Made by a program: the position numbers and the translations under genes. From the NCBI RefSeq assembly GCF_008274695.1, contig NZ_VTOU01000002.1:992001-1056000 (forward strand): a stretch of 64,000 nt of DNA, written 5' to 3'. This document shows, in pieces, positions 51,443 through 60,462 of the stretch; within the stretch, counting starts at the first letter, position 1; each line of letters opens with the position of its first letter. The DNA comes from Sphingomonas montanisoli. Lineage in GTDB: Bacteria; Pseudomonadota; Alphaproteobacteria; Sphingomonadales; Sphingomonadaceae. The notes beneath the pieces were generated by a model, which did no database searches, was not told where the DNA came from, and was given only the letters and a program-made list of their open reading frames with translations.

Positions 51443-52678
51443 TCACGCCGGATCCCATTCGATGTGGAGTTCGGGCAACGCTACGGTGATGCCGGAGACC
51501 GCCGCGCCGGTGTCTTTTTCCGCCAATCGCAGGTTCTTGAGACGGGGCAGCGCCTCTTCCAAAAGGATGCGCAATTCCATCCGGGCGAGATAGGCGCCGG
51601 GGCAGATATGGATGCCGGAGCCGAACGCCCAATGCTTCACGCGGCCGTCGCCCTTGTCGAAGCGGACGTCGCGCGCGGCGGGGTAGGTGGTGTTGTCGAG
51701 CCCCGCGATGGCGGTGGAGCACAACACCATCTCGCCCGCCTTCATCTGCACGCCGTGAAACGCGACGTCGTCGCGGACCATGCGGCCGGTGTTGATCATG
51801 CCGAAGCGGCGCAGCATGACCTCGACCGCGTGGGGGATAAGTGCGGGATCGTCGATCAGCGCATCACGGTGAGCGGGATGGCCGGCGATGAAGCGCATCT
51901 GGTGCGTCATTTGGGCAGTGGTGGTGTCGAGCGCGCCGTTCACCAGCAGGAAGCAGAGCGCCATCATTTCCTGTTTCGTCGCCGGGCGGCCATCGGGGCG
52001 GGCGGCGAGGAGCGCGGGCATGATGTGCCCGTCGGTCGCCGAAGACGGATCGGCGATCTGCCGGTCGATCCAGTCGTCGAGCAGGCCCAGGATCGCGTCG
52101 CGCGCCTGGAAGCGTTCCTCGGGCACTGACGAGCGGAAGAACTGTTCGACCCACGGCACGAAGGCCATGCGGCGATCGCGGCCCATGCCGAACATGCTCA
52201 TGAAGACGTCGACCGGCATCGGCCGCGCGAATTCGGCCGCGAAATCGCAGGCGCCGCGGGCGGCGAAACCGTCGATGATCTCGCGCGTGACCTTGCGCGC
52301 CTCCTCCTCGACGCCCGCCAGCGCGCGCGGCGAGAACATGGTGTTGGCCAGGATCGAGCGGAAGCGCGCATGATCCGGGGGATCATCGGTGTTCACGATC
52401 CCGAACCCGCTCGACATCATCGGCGGGATCATCACGCTGCGGCTCGAAAAAAGTTCGTGGCGGCGGAACACCTCCTCGATGATGGGCGCGCGAGTCGCGA
52501 CCCAGTAACCGCCAAGATCGGGCGACCAGAAGATGTCGGGACGATCGTTCATCGCCTCGGCCAGTGCCCACACGTCTCCCTGGGTCGAGAAATCGCGGCG
52601 GAAATCGAAGGGAAAGACCAAGTCCGGAGGGACGTGCGCCGGAATATCAGCGGTGGTGATCTCACGCAGTTCGCCCAT
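51443..52678 (-). CDS. cytochrome P450 with non-canonical ExxR helix
   Basis: The 411-residue soluble bacterial P450 has the heme loop FGSGIHICPGAYLARMELR with axial C359, and the I-helix segment NGALDTTTAQM (D251-T252). In the K helix the sequence is AVEVMLRRF: the position of the invariant ExxR glutamate is V287, with R290 in place and a glutamate one residue earlier (E286). Substrate and redox partners are unknown; no ferredoxin gene is next to it. It interrupts the usual miaB-phoH order. Confidence 0.88.
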   Translation of the reverse strand: MGELREITTADIPAHVPPDLVFPFDFRRDFSTQGDVWALAEAMNDRPDIFWSPDLGGYWVATRAPIIEEVFRRHELFSSRSVMIPPMMSSGFGIVNTDDPPDHARFRSILANTMFSPRALAGVEEEARKVTREIIDGFAARGACDFAAEFARPMPVDVFMSMFGMGRDRRMAFVPWVEQFFRSSVPEERFQARDAILGLLDDWIDRQIADPSSATDGHIMPALLAARPDGRPATKQEMMALCFLLVNGALDTTTAQMTHQMRFIAGHPAHRDALIDDPALIPHAVEVMLRRFGMINTGRMVRDDVAFHGVQMKAGEMVLCSTAIAGLDNTTYPAARDVRFDKGDGRVKHWAFGSGIHICPGAYLARMELRILLEEALPRLKNLRLAEKDTGAAVSGITVALPELHIEWDPA

Positions 52679-52806
52679 CGATCGATCCTCTCTATTCTAT
52701 TTTTGGCCAGCCTATACTTCGGCCGTGCGCGAGGGAAGTTGATGGCGGCGATGAAGGTCAGGGCGATGCGGGCGAGGGCGATGCGGGCGTGCGCGGGGCA
52801 TTTAGT

Positions 52807-52827
52807 TATCCTCCCCTGGCGGGGATG
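52807..52827. repeat. partial copy of the CTCCCCC palindromic unit
   Basis: ATCCTCCCCTGGCGGGGAT-like arms lie between the P450 gene start and the VOC gene stop. The copy is degenerate and single. Confidence 0.4.
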
Positions 52828-52830
52828 GTT

Positions 52831-53307
52831 TTAGATGCCGTCCGCCGCTTCCAGCACCTTGGCGACGTCGATCTTCACCATCGTCATCATCGCCCGCATC
52901 GCGCGAGCGGCGCGGGCCTTGTCGGGGGCGGAGTAGATGTCCATCAGCACTTTGGGCGTGATCTGCCAGGGGACGTTATACTTGTCGCGCAGCCAGCCGC
53001 ATTGTTCGGGCTTGCCGTCGGCGATCAGCGCATCCCAGTAAAGGTCGACCTCCGCCTGGTCCGCGCATTCGGCGCTGAGCGACATACACTCATTATATTC
53101 GAAGGCGACGCCGCCGTTGAGCGCAAGCATCGGCGTGCCGAGCAGGGTGAACTCGACGACAAGGACCGACCCTTCCGGCCCGCCCGGCGCGTCCGCAGGG
53201 TTGCAGGTGACGCGGTCGACGCGGGTGTTGGGCAGGATCGAGGCGTAATAGTTCGCGGCGTCCTCGGCCTCGTCCTTGAACCAGAGACAGGTCGTGATCT
53301 TCGACAT
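52831..53307 (-). CDS. VOC-superfamily protein (PhnB/3-dmu-9_3-mt-like)
   Basis: The 158-residue protein begins ITTCLWFKDEAEDAANYYASIL and has LLGTPMLALNGGVAFEYNECMSLS, the layout of PhnB-like glyoxalase-fold proteins. It lacks the four metal ligands of a typical glyoxalase I. The function of the group is poorly known. The ATG at 53307 is 35 bp downstream of the miaB stop, so it may be read in the same transcript. Confidence 0.85.
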   Translation of the reverse strand: MSKITTCLWFKDEAEDAANYYASILPNTRVDRVTCNPADAPGGPEGSVLVVEFTLLGTPMLALNGGVAFEYNECMSLSAECADQAEVDLYWDALIADGKPEQCGWLRDKYNVPWQITPKVLMDIYSAPDKARAARAMRAMMTMVKIDVAKVLEAADGI

Positions 53308-53342
53308 GACGGCTCTCCCGGATGAATCCGGGACAGAACGTA

Positions 53343-54677
53343 TCAGGCCGCGGCGCGCTCCGCGACGATTTCGCCGACGAGGCTGTTGGGGCCGCCCGAA
53401 ATGATGTCGACCGTCACCAGCTCGCCGATCGCGGGGCCATTCTCCACGATCACCGACTGAAGCCAGGGCGACTTGCCGATGCGCTGGCCCGGGCGCTTGC
53501 CGTCGCGCTCGACCAGCACTTCGCAACGTTTTCCGACGGTGGCGAGGTTGAAGCGGTGCTGCTGTTCGTTGAGCAGGGCCTGGAGCCGCTGGAGGCGTTC
53601 GTCCATCACCTCAGGCGCCACCTGATCGCCCATCGTCGCGGCAGGGGTGCCGGGGCGGGGCGAATATTTGAAGCTGAACGCCTGCGCATGATCGACCGCG
53701 CGGACGATCGCGAGCGTGGCTTCGAAATCGGCTTCGCTCTCGCCGGGGAAGCCGACGATGAAGTCGCCCGATATCGCGATATCGGGTCGCACGGTGCGGA
53801 CACGATCGATCAGCTTCAGGTAACCGGCGGCGTCGTGGCTGCGGTTCATGGCCTTGAGGATGCGATCCGATCCCGCCTGCACGGGCAGGTGAAGAAAGGG
53901 CATCAGCTTGGGAATGTCGCGATGCGCAGCGATCAGCCCATCGGCCATGTCGTTGGGGTGGCTGGTGGTGTAGCGGATACGTGCGAGAGCGGGGATGGTC
54001 GCGAGCGCTTCGATCAGGTCGTGGAGGCCACGGCCGCTGTCGTCGGACCATGCGTTGACGTTCTGGCCGAGAAGCGTGATCTCACGCGCGCCGGCATCGA
54101 CGAGCGCCTTCGCCTCATCGACGATCTGGCCCCAAGGACGCGAGATTTCGGCGCCGCGCGTATAGGGCACGACGCAATAGGTGCAGAACTTGTCGCAACC
54201 CTCCTGCACGGTCAGGAAGGCGGTCGGCCCCTGCTTGCGGCGCTTGGGCAGCGCATCGAACTTCGACGCGGCGGGCATGTCGGTATCGAGCGCACGGGTG
54301 CCGGAAGCGGCCTTGGCAACGAGATCGGGCAGGTTGTGATAGGCCTGCGGGCCGACGACGATGTCGACCGCCGGCGCGCGTACCCCGATCTCGGCGCCCT
54401 CGGCCTGCGCGACGCAGCCGGCGACCGCGATCATCGGCTTGGCGCGGCCGTTGGTCTTCGCGTTCTTGGTCAGCCGGCCGATGTCCGAATAGACCTTTTC
54501 GGCGGCCCTCTCGCGGATGTGGCAGGTGTTGAGGACGACGAGGTCCGCTTCGTCGGCGCTCGCGGCGGCGGCGAGTCCGTCCGCCTCGAGCAGTTCGGCC
54601 ATGCGCGTGCCGTCATAGGCGTTCATCTGACAGCCGAACGACTTGACGTGGTAGCTTTTGGGCTTGGGGGAAGTCAT
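53343..54677 (-). CDS. miaB: tRNA-2-methylthio-N6-dimethylallyladenosine synthase
   Basis: This 444-residue radical-SAM methylthiotransferase modifies A37 of tRNAs reading UNN codons. The N-terminal UPF0004 domain has the three cluster cysteines in [20 protein letters not shown] and [11 protein letters not shown], and the radical-SAM cluster is [17 protein letters not shown]. The TRAM domain is at the C-terminus ([10 protein letters not shown]). The plsC stop lies 31 bp upstream. It starts the minus-strand block that in most relatives continues directly into phoH. Confidence 0.96.
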   Translation of the reverse strand: MTSPKPKSYHVKSFGCQMNAYDGTRMAELLEADGLAAAASADEADLVVLNTCHIRERAAEKVYSDIGRLTKNAKTNGRAKPMIAVAGCVAQAEGAEIGVRAPAVDIVVGPQAYHNLPDLVAKAASGTRALDTDMPAASKFDALPKRRKQGPTAFLTVQEGCDKFCTYCVVPYTRGAEISRPWGQIVDEAKALVDAGAREITLLGQNVNAWSDDSGRGLHDLIEALATIPALARIRYTTSHPNDMADGLIAAHRDIPKLMPFLHLPVQAGSDRILKAMNRSHDAAGYLKLIDRVRTVRPDIAISGDFIVGFPGESEADFEATLAIVRAVDHAQAFSFKYSPRPGTPAATMGDQVAPEVMDERLQRLQALLNEQQHRFNLATVGKRCEVLVERDGKRPGQRIGKSPWLQSVIVENGPAIGELVTVDIISGGPNSLVGEIVAERAAA

Positions 54678-54708
54678 CGGCGCGCCATAGCGGAAAGTGG
54701 GCGCGGGT

Positions 54709-55431
54709 TTAAGCCCCGCTCAGTGCCTCGGCGATCGCAGCCTGAGCCGCGGCCGCGAGCGCCTTGCGGTCGTCGATCGGCGGCAGAGGCGGGAGGAAGC
54801 GGACGGTGGCGCGAATGCGACCGCGGCGGCCGACGACGCGAGCGGCATTCACACCCATCGATTCGCCATCAGGCCAGGCGACGTCGGCGGTCGCATCGCC
54901 ATAGTCGATCGCAACCGGCTGGACGGCGATGCCGGACGGCGGGGGCGTGACGGTGGCCAGCAAAGCAGGGCGGAAGGGAAGGAGGGCGCGGCCGTCGCCG
55001 GTGGTCCCTTCGGGAAAGAGCACGACGGGGCGGCCCTCGCTCAGCGCGGCGCTGAGCTGATCGGCCTGGCCGCGCACCGCGCGCTTGCTCTGGCGCTCCA
55101 CCAGAACGGTGTCGCCGATTCGCGCGATCATGCCGACCACCGGCCAGTTCGCGACCTCGGCCTTCGACACGAAACGCGCGCCCGCCGCCCCGCCGATCGC
55201 AAGGATATCGAGCCAGCTGACGTGATTGGCGATGAGCAGGACGTTGTTGGGAAGGGGCGTGCCCTCGATCCGCAGATCGAGGCCGATGATCCCGCCTGCG
55301 CGATGCAGGAAGGTGCGCTTCCACCAATGGCCGGGGCCGAACAGGCGGCTCACGCCATAGCCGACGAGACAGACGAGCAGCAGGCCGAGCAGAAGCCCGA
55401 CCCGCCAGCCCGTCCGTATCTTACGGCTCAC
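54709..55431 (-). CDS. plsC: 1-acyl-sn-glycerol-3-phosphate acyltransferase
   Basis: The 240-residue membrane enzyme makes phosphatidic acid. It has one N-terminal membrane helix ([21 protein letters not shown]), the acyltransferase motif ANHVSWLD (HX4D), and [11 protein letters not shown] as the acceptor-binding motif. The start is GTG at 55431, overlapping the fur stop (GTGA), so fur and plsC are translationally coupled. The pairing is typical of sphingomonads. Confidence 0.94.
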   Translation of the reverse strand: MSRKIRTGWRVGLLLGLLLVCLVGYGVSRLFGPGHWWKRTFLHRAGGIIGLDLRIEGTPLPNNVLLIANHVSWLDILAIGGAAGARFVSKAEVANWPVVGMIARIGDTVLVERQSKRAVRGQADQLSAALSEGRPVVLFPEGTTGDGRALLPFRPALLATVTPPPSGIAVQPVAIDYGDATADVAWPDGESMGVNAARVVGRRGRIRATVRFLPPLPPIDDRKALAAAAQAAIAEALSGA

Positions 55432-55850
55432 TTCGCGCGAGCGTTCGAGACCCCGTAGAGTTCGAGACGATGATCGACGAGGCGGAAGCCGAGTTTTTCG
55501 GCGATCTTGCGCTGCAATTCTTCGAGTTCGGGATCGGTGAACTCGATGACGTTGCCGGTTTCGACGTCGATCAAGTGATCGTGATGTGTTTCGGCCGCCG
55601 CTTCGTAACGGGCGCGGCCGTCGCCGAAGTCATGGCGTTCGAGGATGCCGGCATCCTCGAACAGGCGAACGGTGCGATAGACGGTAGCGATCGAGATACC
55701 CGGATCGATCGTCGAGGCGCGCTCGTGGAGCAGCTCGACGTCCGGATGATCCTCTGCATCCGAAAGGACGCGCGCGATGACGCGGCGCTGTTCGGTGATG
55801 CGGAGGCCCTTCTCGGCGCAAAGCGCTTCGATGTCGATTTTGCGATTCAT
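55428..55850 (-). CDS. fur: Fur-family metal-responsive repressor
   Basis: The 140-residue regulator has the Fur winged helix (GLRITEQRRVIARVLSDAEDHPDVELLHERAS, then ISIATVYRTVRLFEDAGIL) and the metal site HHDHLIDVETG. It lacks the C-terminal CxxC structural zinc motifs, as many alphaproteobacterial Fur/Mur proteins do, so iron or manganese could be the co-repressor. The ATG at 55850 matches the family start (MNRKIDIEALC). Coupled to plsC. Confidence 0.93.
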   Translation of the reverse strand: MNRKIDIEALCAEKGLRITEQRRVIARVLSDAEDHPDVELLHERASTIDPGISIATVYRTVRLFEDAGILERHDFGDGRARYEAAAETHHDHLIDVETGNVIEFTDPELEELQRKIAEKLGFRLVDHRLELYGVSNARAK

Positions 55851-55943
55851 GCGACCCCTTGGCGCGGGAGAGTTGCGATGCAGCATGGATTAGGCGCTTT
55901 TCGCGCGAAACGAAAGACTGGCGGCATCGAGAAATTTTGGCGG

Positions 55944-55984
55944 GAAAACGAAAACGGGGGCGAAACCTGGCGGCCGCCCCCGTT
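55944..55984 (-). terminator. intrinsic terminator of mucR
   Basis: Reading the minus strand, a perfect 10-bp stem (AACGGGGGCG at 55984-55975, CGCCCCCGTT at 55962-55953, 12-base loop) is followed by TTCGTTTTC. It lies 20 bp after the mucR stop and has the form of a rho-independent terminator, isolating fur from mucR. Confidence 0.7.
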
Positions 55985-56003
55985 CCGCATTCGATGGAAG
56001 GGA

Positions 56004-56417
56004 TCAGCGCGTACGGCGCTTCGTGCCCAGACCGATCTTCTTGGCGAGCGAGCGGCGCTGCTCGGCATAGTTCGGGGCGACCATCGGATAGTCGGCCGGC
56101 AGGTTCCACTTGGCGCGATACTGTTCCGGGGTGAGCTGGTAATGCGTCATCAGGTGGCGCTTGAGCATCTTCAGCTTCTTGCCGTCTTCGAGGCACACGA
56201 TGTAGTCGGGACGGATCGAGGCGCGCACCGAAACGGCCGGTTCCTGCTTCACTTCCGGCTCAGCCTGATCGCCACCCAGCGACGTGAGTGCGTTGTGAAC
56301 ATTCTGAATCAGAACGGGAAGATCCGAAACCGAGACGCTGTTGTTGCTGACATGCGCAGATACGATATCGGCCGTAAGGGCGATCAAGGTTTCGTTCTGG
56401 GCGTTATTATCGTTCAT
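56004..56417 (-). CDS. mucR: MucR/Ros-family zinc-finger regulator
   Basis: The 137-residue regulator has the Ros-type finger PDYIVCLEDGKKLKMLKRHLMTH followed by QLTPEQYRAKWNLPADYPMVAPNYAEQRRSLAKKIGLG. MucR proteins are alphaproteobacterial regulators or nucleoid-like silencers of exopolysaccharide, motility and cell-cycle genes, so a link to the two EPS segments is plausible but inferred. A terminator follows. Confidence 0.94.
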   Translation of the reverse strand: MNDNNAQNETLIALTADIVSAHVSNNSVSVSDLPVLIQNVHNALTSLGGDQAEPEVKQEPAVSVRASIRPDYIVCLEDGKKLKMLKRHLMTHYQLTPEQYRAKWNLPADYPMVAPNYAEQRRSLAKKIGLGTKRRTR

Positions 56418-56522
56418 TGGCGGACCCTTTATTGTAAATAAGGATTAACTTGGTCACTACTTGGCCGGGGAAGCCAAGGGCGGCCTCTGCGCCATTTTGC
56501 ACTTCAATGCAACAAGCTTCTT

Positions 56523-57008
56523 TCAGGGATGTAAGTCCACCCCATGATCGAGTTGGCAGGACAAGGTCAACGCATCGAAAGCTTCGCCATTCGCGCCACG
56601 GTAATAGCCTGTTCTGCGCCCGACCAAGCTGAACCCCGCATTTACATAAAGCAAATAGGCCGGATTATTGTCTCGTACTTCCAGATGAACGTGGGATGCG
56701 CCGCGCGCCAGAGACAATTGACGAACAGCATCGATCAATCGACGAGCAGTCCCCTGCCTGCGGCGAGCCGTTGTTACAGCGAGCAACAACAGTTCGACTT
56801 CGTCCACAATGTGGCGGTTTAGCGCGAATCCGACGGGTTCTCCGTCCTGTCTTGCAATCACGAGGAAGGTGCCGGGCAGCGACATCATCGACAAGCATTG
56901 CCCGGCATTCCATGCTTCGCCGAAACGCGGATCGAAGGCGTTGTTCATGACTGCCATCACATCATCGATATCGGCGGTGGTGCCTTCGCTGATGTCGAAG
57001 CCGGTCAT
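56523..57008 (-). CDS. rimI: ribosomal-protein alanine N-acetyltransferase-like GNAT
   Basis: The 161-residue GNAT enzyme has the acetyl-CoA loop ARRRQGTARRLIDAVRQLSLARGASHVHLEVRDNNPAYLLYVNAGF. RimI genes sit beside tsaB in most alphaproteobacteria, as here with an ATGA overlap, so this is probably rimI rather than another GNAT. Its substrate is the N-terminus of a ribosomal protein in E. coli. Confidence 0.9.
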   Translation of the reverse strand: MTGFDISEGTTADIDDVMAVMNNAFDPRFGEAWNAGQCLSMMSLPGTFLVIARQDGEPVGFALNRHIVDEVELLLLAVTTARRRQGTARRLIDAVRQLSLARGASHVHLEVRDNNPAYLLYVNAGFSLVGRRTGYYRGANGEAFDALTLSCQLDHGVDLHP

Positions 57009-57628
57009 GCAGGAAGCTTCGCATCGGCATCACGGCCGTAGATCGGCTGCGCAGGAAGCTTCGCCAGATCGGCGGGCAGCCGCCATGCCTGCGCCGCATC
57101 GGGCAGCAGATCGACGGCACGGCCGGTGGCGCGCGCGGCGACGAGTGCTTCGGCGCCCGATCCGAAGATGGTTTCTTCTGTGGTCCGGTTCGCGGCGTCG
57201 GCCGGCAGGAGCGAGGCGAGCGTGCCGATCGGGGTGAGCGGATTGCGCGAATATCGCTGCACGAACAGCTCGCCATGTCCGCCCGTCATCGCGACGGCGA
57301 GGATCGTGTCGTCGCCTTGCGCCATCGCGGCGAGCAGGGCGGTGGCCGAATAGCCGCAGACCGGCACGCCCCAGCCCAGGCCCAGCGCACGCGCTGTGGC
57401 CAGGCCGACGCGCACGCCGGTGAAGCTGCCGGGGCCGCAATCGATCAGGATCGAATCGGCGCGCCCGCCATCGGGCAGCGCCGCGATCATCGGCATCAGC
57501 CGTTCGGCATGGCCGCGGCCGACCAGCTCATGCGTCGCTGCCAGCACGACATCGCCGTCCAGCAGCGCCACCGAGCAGGCGGCGGTGGCGGTGTCGATCA
57601 CCAGCCGTCTTGTGCCGCCCCCCGGCAT
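57005..57628 (-). CDS. tsaB: tRNA threonylcarbamoyladenosine biosynthesis protein TsaB
   Basis: The 207-residue protein has the TsaB/YeaZ opening LVIDTATAACSVALLDGD and the segment LIDCGPGSFTGVRVGLATARALGLG. TsaB is the ASKHA-fold dimerisation partner of TsaD in making t6A37 of ANN-reading tRNAs. It overlaps both the upstream reductase gene and the downstream rimI gene by four bases (ATGA). Confidence 0.95.
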   Translation of the reverse strand: MPGGGTRRLVIDTATAACSVALLDGDVVLAATHELVGRGHAERLMPMIAALPDGGRADSILIDCGPGSFTGVRVGLATARALGLGWGVPVCGYSATALLAAMAQGDDTILAVAMTGGHGELFVQRYSRNPLTPIGTLASLLPADAANRTTEETIFGSGAEALVAARATGRAVDLLPDAAQAWRLPADLAKLPAQPIYGRDADAKLPA

Positions 57629-58215
57629 CAGGCGATCTTGTTGAACTCCGCAAAGTCGGGGCGAGGCAGGCGATCGAAGATCGTCGAGGCATCGCCATGC
57701 CCGATCGTGCAGATGAAGTTGGATTTGTAGCTGGTGCCCGCGAAGAAGGCGGCGTCGACGGCGTCATTGTCGAAGCCCGACATCGGGCCGGTATCGAGCC
57801 CGATCGCGCGTGCGGCGATGATCAGATAGGCACCCTGCAGCGCGCTGTTGCGGAAGGCTGTGTCGGCGATCGACTTCTCATTGCCCGCGAACCAGGGGCG
57901 GACATCGTCGTGCGGGAACAGCTTGTGGCCCTGCTCGTAAAATTCGAGGTCCATCGCGATGATCGCGGTGATGGGGGCGCTGCGCACCTTGGCGGCATTG
58001 CCCGAGGAGACGAGCCCGGCGAGCTTTTCCTTCGCCTCGTCGCTCTTCACCCAGATGATGCGCGCGGGAAGAAGATTCGCCGAGGTCGGCCCGAACTTCA
58101 TGATGTCCCAGATCGCGTGCAGCTCCGCATCGGACACCGGCTGATCGGTGTAACCGTTATAGCTGCGCGCTTTGCGGAAAATCTGGTCGAGCGCGTCGTC
58201 GGAAAGCTTGGCCAT
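57628..58215 (-). CDS. rutE: nitroreductase-family malonic semialdehyde reductase-like protein
   Basis: The 195-residue FMN enzyme has the nitroreductase/RutE layout (LDQIFRKARSYNGYTDQPVSDAELHAIWDIMKFGPTSANLLPARIIWVKS, then GLDTGPMSGFDNDAVDAAFF). RutE reduces malonic semialdehyde to 3-hydroxypropionate in pyrimidine breakdown; no other rut genes are present, so the physiological role may be different. It is linked to tsaB by an ATGA overlap and to the NifU-type gene by a 26-bp gap. Confidence 0.87.
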   Translation of the reverse strand: MAKLSDDALDQIFRKARSYNGYTDQPVSDAELHAIWDIMKFGPTSANLLPARIIWVKSDEAKEKLAGLVSSGNAAKVRSAPITAIIAMDLEFYEQGHKLFPHDDVRPWFAGNEKSIADTAFRNSALQGAYLIIAARAIGLDTGPMSGFDNDAVDAAFFAGTSYKSNFICTIGHGDASTIFDRLPRPDFAEFNKIA

Positions 58216-58241
58216 ATAGTCCCCCCTAAATTTTCGTTCGA

Positions 58242-58823
58242 TCAGGCCGCGCGGACTTCCGTCACTTCGGGCACATAATGTTTGAGCAGGGTTTCGATGC
58301 CCTGCTTGAGCGTCGCAGTCGATGACGGGCAGCCCGCACAGGCGCCGTGCATCGCAAGATAGACGGTGCCGCGATCGAAGCCGCGATAGACGATGTCGCC
58401 GCCATCCTTGGCTACCGCCGGGCGAACGCGCGTGTCGATCAGATCCTTGATCTGCGCGATGATCTCCGCATCCTCGGGATCGTCGTTGAAATCGGGGGTG
58501 TCGTCGATCGCGATGGCCCCGGCCGATCCGGGCGCGAACAATGGCGCTTCCGACGCGAAATGATCGAGCAGTACGCCAAGTACCTGCGGCTTCAGATGGC
58601 GCCATTCGACGCCTGGCGCCGCCGTGACCGACACGAAGTCGCTGCCGAAGAATACGCCTTCGACATCGCCCAGGCCGAACAGGGCATTTGCAAGCGGGGA
58701 CGCTTCGGCTTCTTCCGGATCGGCGAAGTCGCGCGTGCCCGCGGACATCACCGTGCGACCGGGGACGAACTTGAGCGTGGCCGGGTTGGGCGTTGGTTCT
58801 GTTTCGATCAGCATGGGCGTCAT
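58242..58823 (-). CDS. NifU/NFU-type iron-sulfur scaffold protein
   Basis: The 193-residue protein has the N-terminal Nfu domain (MLIETEPTPNPATLKFVPGRTV) and a C-terminal NifU-like domain with the CxxC pair in HGACAGCPSSTATLKQGIE. Such NFU proteins carry Fe-S clusters to target enzymes. Start choices at 58823 and 58814 are both possible. It heads the minus-strand housekeeping run. Confidence 0.93.
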   Translation of the reverse strand: MTPMLIETEPTPNPATLKFVPGRTVMSAGTRDFADPEEAEASPLANALFGLGDVEGVFFGSDFVSVTAAPGVEWRHLKPQVLGVLLDHFASEAPLFAPGSAGAIAIDDTPDFNDDPEDAEIIAQIKDLIDTRVRPAVAKDGGDIVYRGFDRGTVYLAMHGACAGCPSSTATLKQGIETLLKHYVPEVTEVRAA

Positions 58824-58971
58824 TTGGGGGCTGTCGCGCGCATGATCAAGATAATCCTCCCATCAGGGCGAATAACCCGACTTGGGGCGTGGTTAGGCGA
58901 TGGCAAAGCTTTAAGATAATTGCCATAGCAACGCAGTGGACGACACGGGGTAGGACGGCAACAAGCGGCAA

Positions 58972-60462
58972 ATGTTCTACTGGAAGAACGCCATAGTCCT
59001 CGTCGGCATCGTCGTGCTGCTCTATCCGGCGGCGATGGCGTTGGCCCGCTCCAATTGGGAGCGGATGATGACCCAAAAAATGATGGTTTCGGCGGGCCTG
59101 ATCGCCTGCCTAACCGTCAGCGCGGTACCGATCCTGGTCACGCCGATCCTGTTCGCAATCATGATGTTGTTGTGCATCGATCAGCGCGCGCCGGCCAGCG
59201 CGCCCTTCCTGATGTTCGTGGTGTGGACGCCGATGGCGGCGGGCCTTCTCGAATTGGCGGGCCTCTATCTGATGCCACTGACGCCGACTTTGGTGTTCGG
59301 CGCGACCCTGGCGGTGGCGTTCGCGCTCTATCCACGGATCAAGCTGCGGCCGGGTGTCGTCGCGACCGACATCTATCTGGCGATCTTCCTTGTCGTCTTC
59401 TGGATCTGCGTGTCGCTGCGCGACGGCATCACAATCGCGATGCGCAATTTCTTCATCTACGCGGTTCCCTATGGGCTGGCTTATTGGGGCGTGTCGCGCA
59501 CGCGGATCGAGCGGCCCGAACTGGCGCTGCGGTGGCTGGTGATCGGATCGGCCATGGCGGGCGCGGTGTGTCTGTTCGAAACGCTGCGCAGTTGGCCGCT
59601 CTACAGTGGGCTCTACGCGATCAAGCGTGCGGGCAACATCATCCAGTATAACGACATGATGCTGCTGCGCGCCGGCGTGATGCGATCTTCCGGCCCTTTC
59701 GTGCATCCGTTGGTGGGCAGCGTGGTATTCGGCATGGCGGGCGTGGCGGCGGCGGGGCTTGTGGCGCTGCGCGGTATGCGCTGGCCCATCCTGTTGCTGG
59801 GTGCGGCGATCGTGATCGGCATGTTGGTAACGGTGTCGCGCAGCGGCCTCGTCGCGCTGGTCGTCGGCGTGATCGCTTTGATGGCGCTGCGCGGAAGACC
59901 GCTTACCGCCTTGTCTGCAATGATCCTTGGGCTCGGCGGCTTTTTCCTGCTGCAGTTCATCTCGGGCAGCGACGGATCATCGACCGCGGCTTATCGGCTC
60001 TACATCCTCGGCGGCATTCCCGCGACATTGGGCAGTAAGCTGATCCTGGGCTATCGCGAGGCGATCGGTCTGGGGCTGCTGGATGCTTTTATGCAGGGGC
60101 AGGGGCTGGTCGATCTGGTCAACATCTACCTTGCGATAGCGGTGGTGGGTGGGCTGGTATCGCTTCTGCCCTATATCGCCTTTCTGCTCAGCAGTTTTAC
60201 CCAATATCGTGCATTGCGACGCACCGGGCCGGCGCGTGAGCAACTGATCGCCGGGCAGACCTTGGTCGCCATGCAGATCAGCTATATGGTTGCGGCCATG
60301 TTCGTGGGTGCGTGGAGCACTCCTATGTTGCTGTCGATCCTGTGCGCGGCCTTGCTGGTCGCTTTACGCGTCGAAGCGGAGCAGGCCCCGAAGCGTGCTG
60401 CGATCGCGGCACAGAAAGCTGCGCGAGACCAGGATCCCTATCTTTTGCCGGCGATACGGTGA
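58972..60462 (+). CDS. O-antigen ligase/polymerase-like membrane protein (Wzy-type)
   Basis: The 496-residue protein has about twelve predicted membrane segments and the O-antigen ligase family features (GVMRSSGPFVHPLVGSVVFGMAG, then LLVTVSRSGLVALVVGVIALM-like core and YREAIGLGLLDAFMQGQGLVDLVNIYLAIAVVGGLVSLLPYI). It is a candidate polymerase or ligase for the surface polysaccharide. The weak ribosome site before the ATG is unusual. Its stop overlaps the flippase start (GTGA). Confidence 0.8.
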   Translation: MFYWKNAIVLVGIVVLLYPAAMALARSNWERMMTQKMMVSAGLIACLTVSAVPILVTPILFAIMMLLCIDQRAPASAPFLMFVVWTPMAAGLLELAGLYLMPLTPTLVFGATLAVAFALYPRIKLRPGVVATDIYLAIFLVVFWICVSLRDGITIAMRNFFIYAVPYGLAYWGVSRTRIERPELALRWLVIGSAMAGAVCLFETLRSWPLYSGLYAIKRAGNIIQYNDMMLLRAGVMRSSGPFVHPLVGSVVFGMAGVAAAGLVALRGMRWPILLLGAAIVIGMLVTVSRSGLVALVVGVIALMALRGRPLTALSAMILGLGGFFLLQFISGSDGSSTAAYRLYILGGIPATLGSKLILGYREAIGLGLLDAFMQGQGLVDLVNIYLAIAVVGGLVSLLPYIAFLLSSFTQYRALRRTGPAREQLIAGQTLVAMQISYMVAAMFVGAWSTPMLLSILCAALLVALRVEAEQAPKRAAIAAQKAARDQDPYLLPAIR

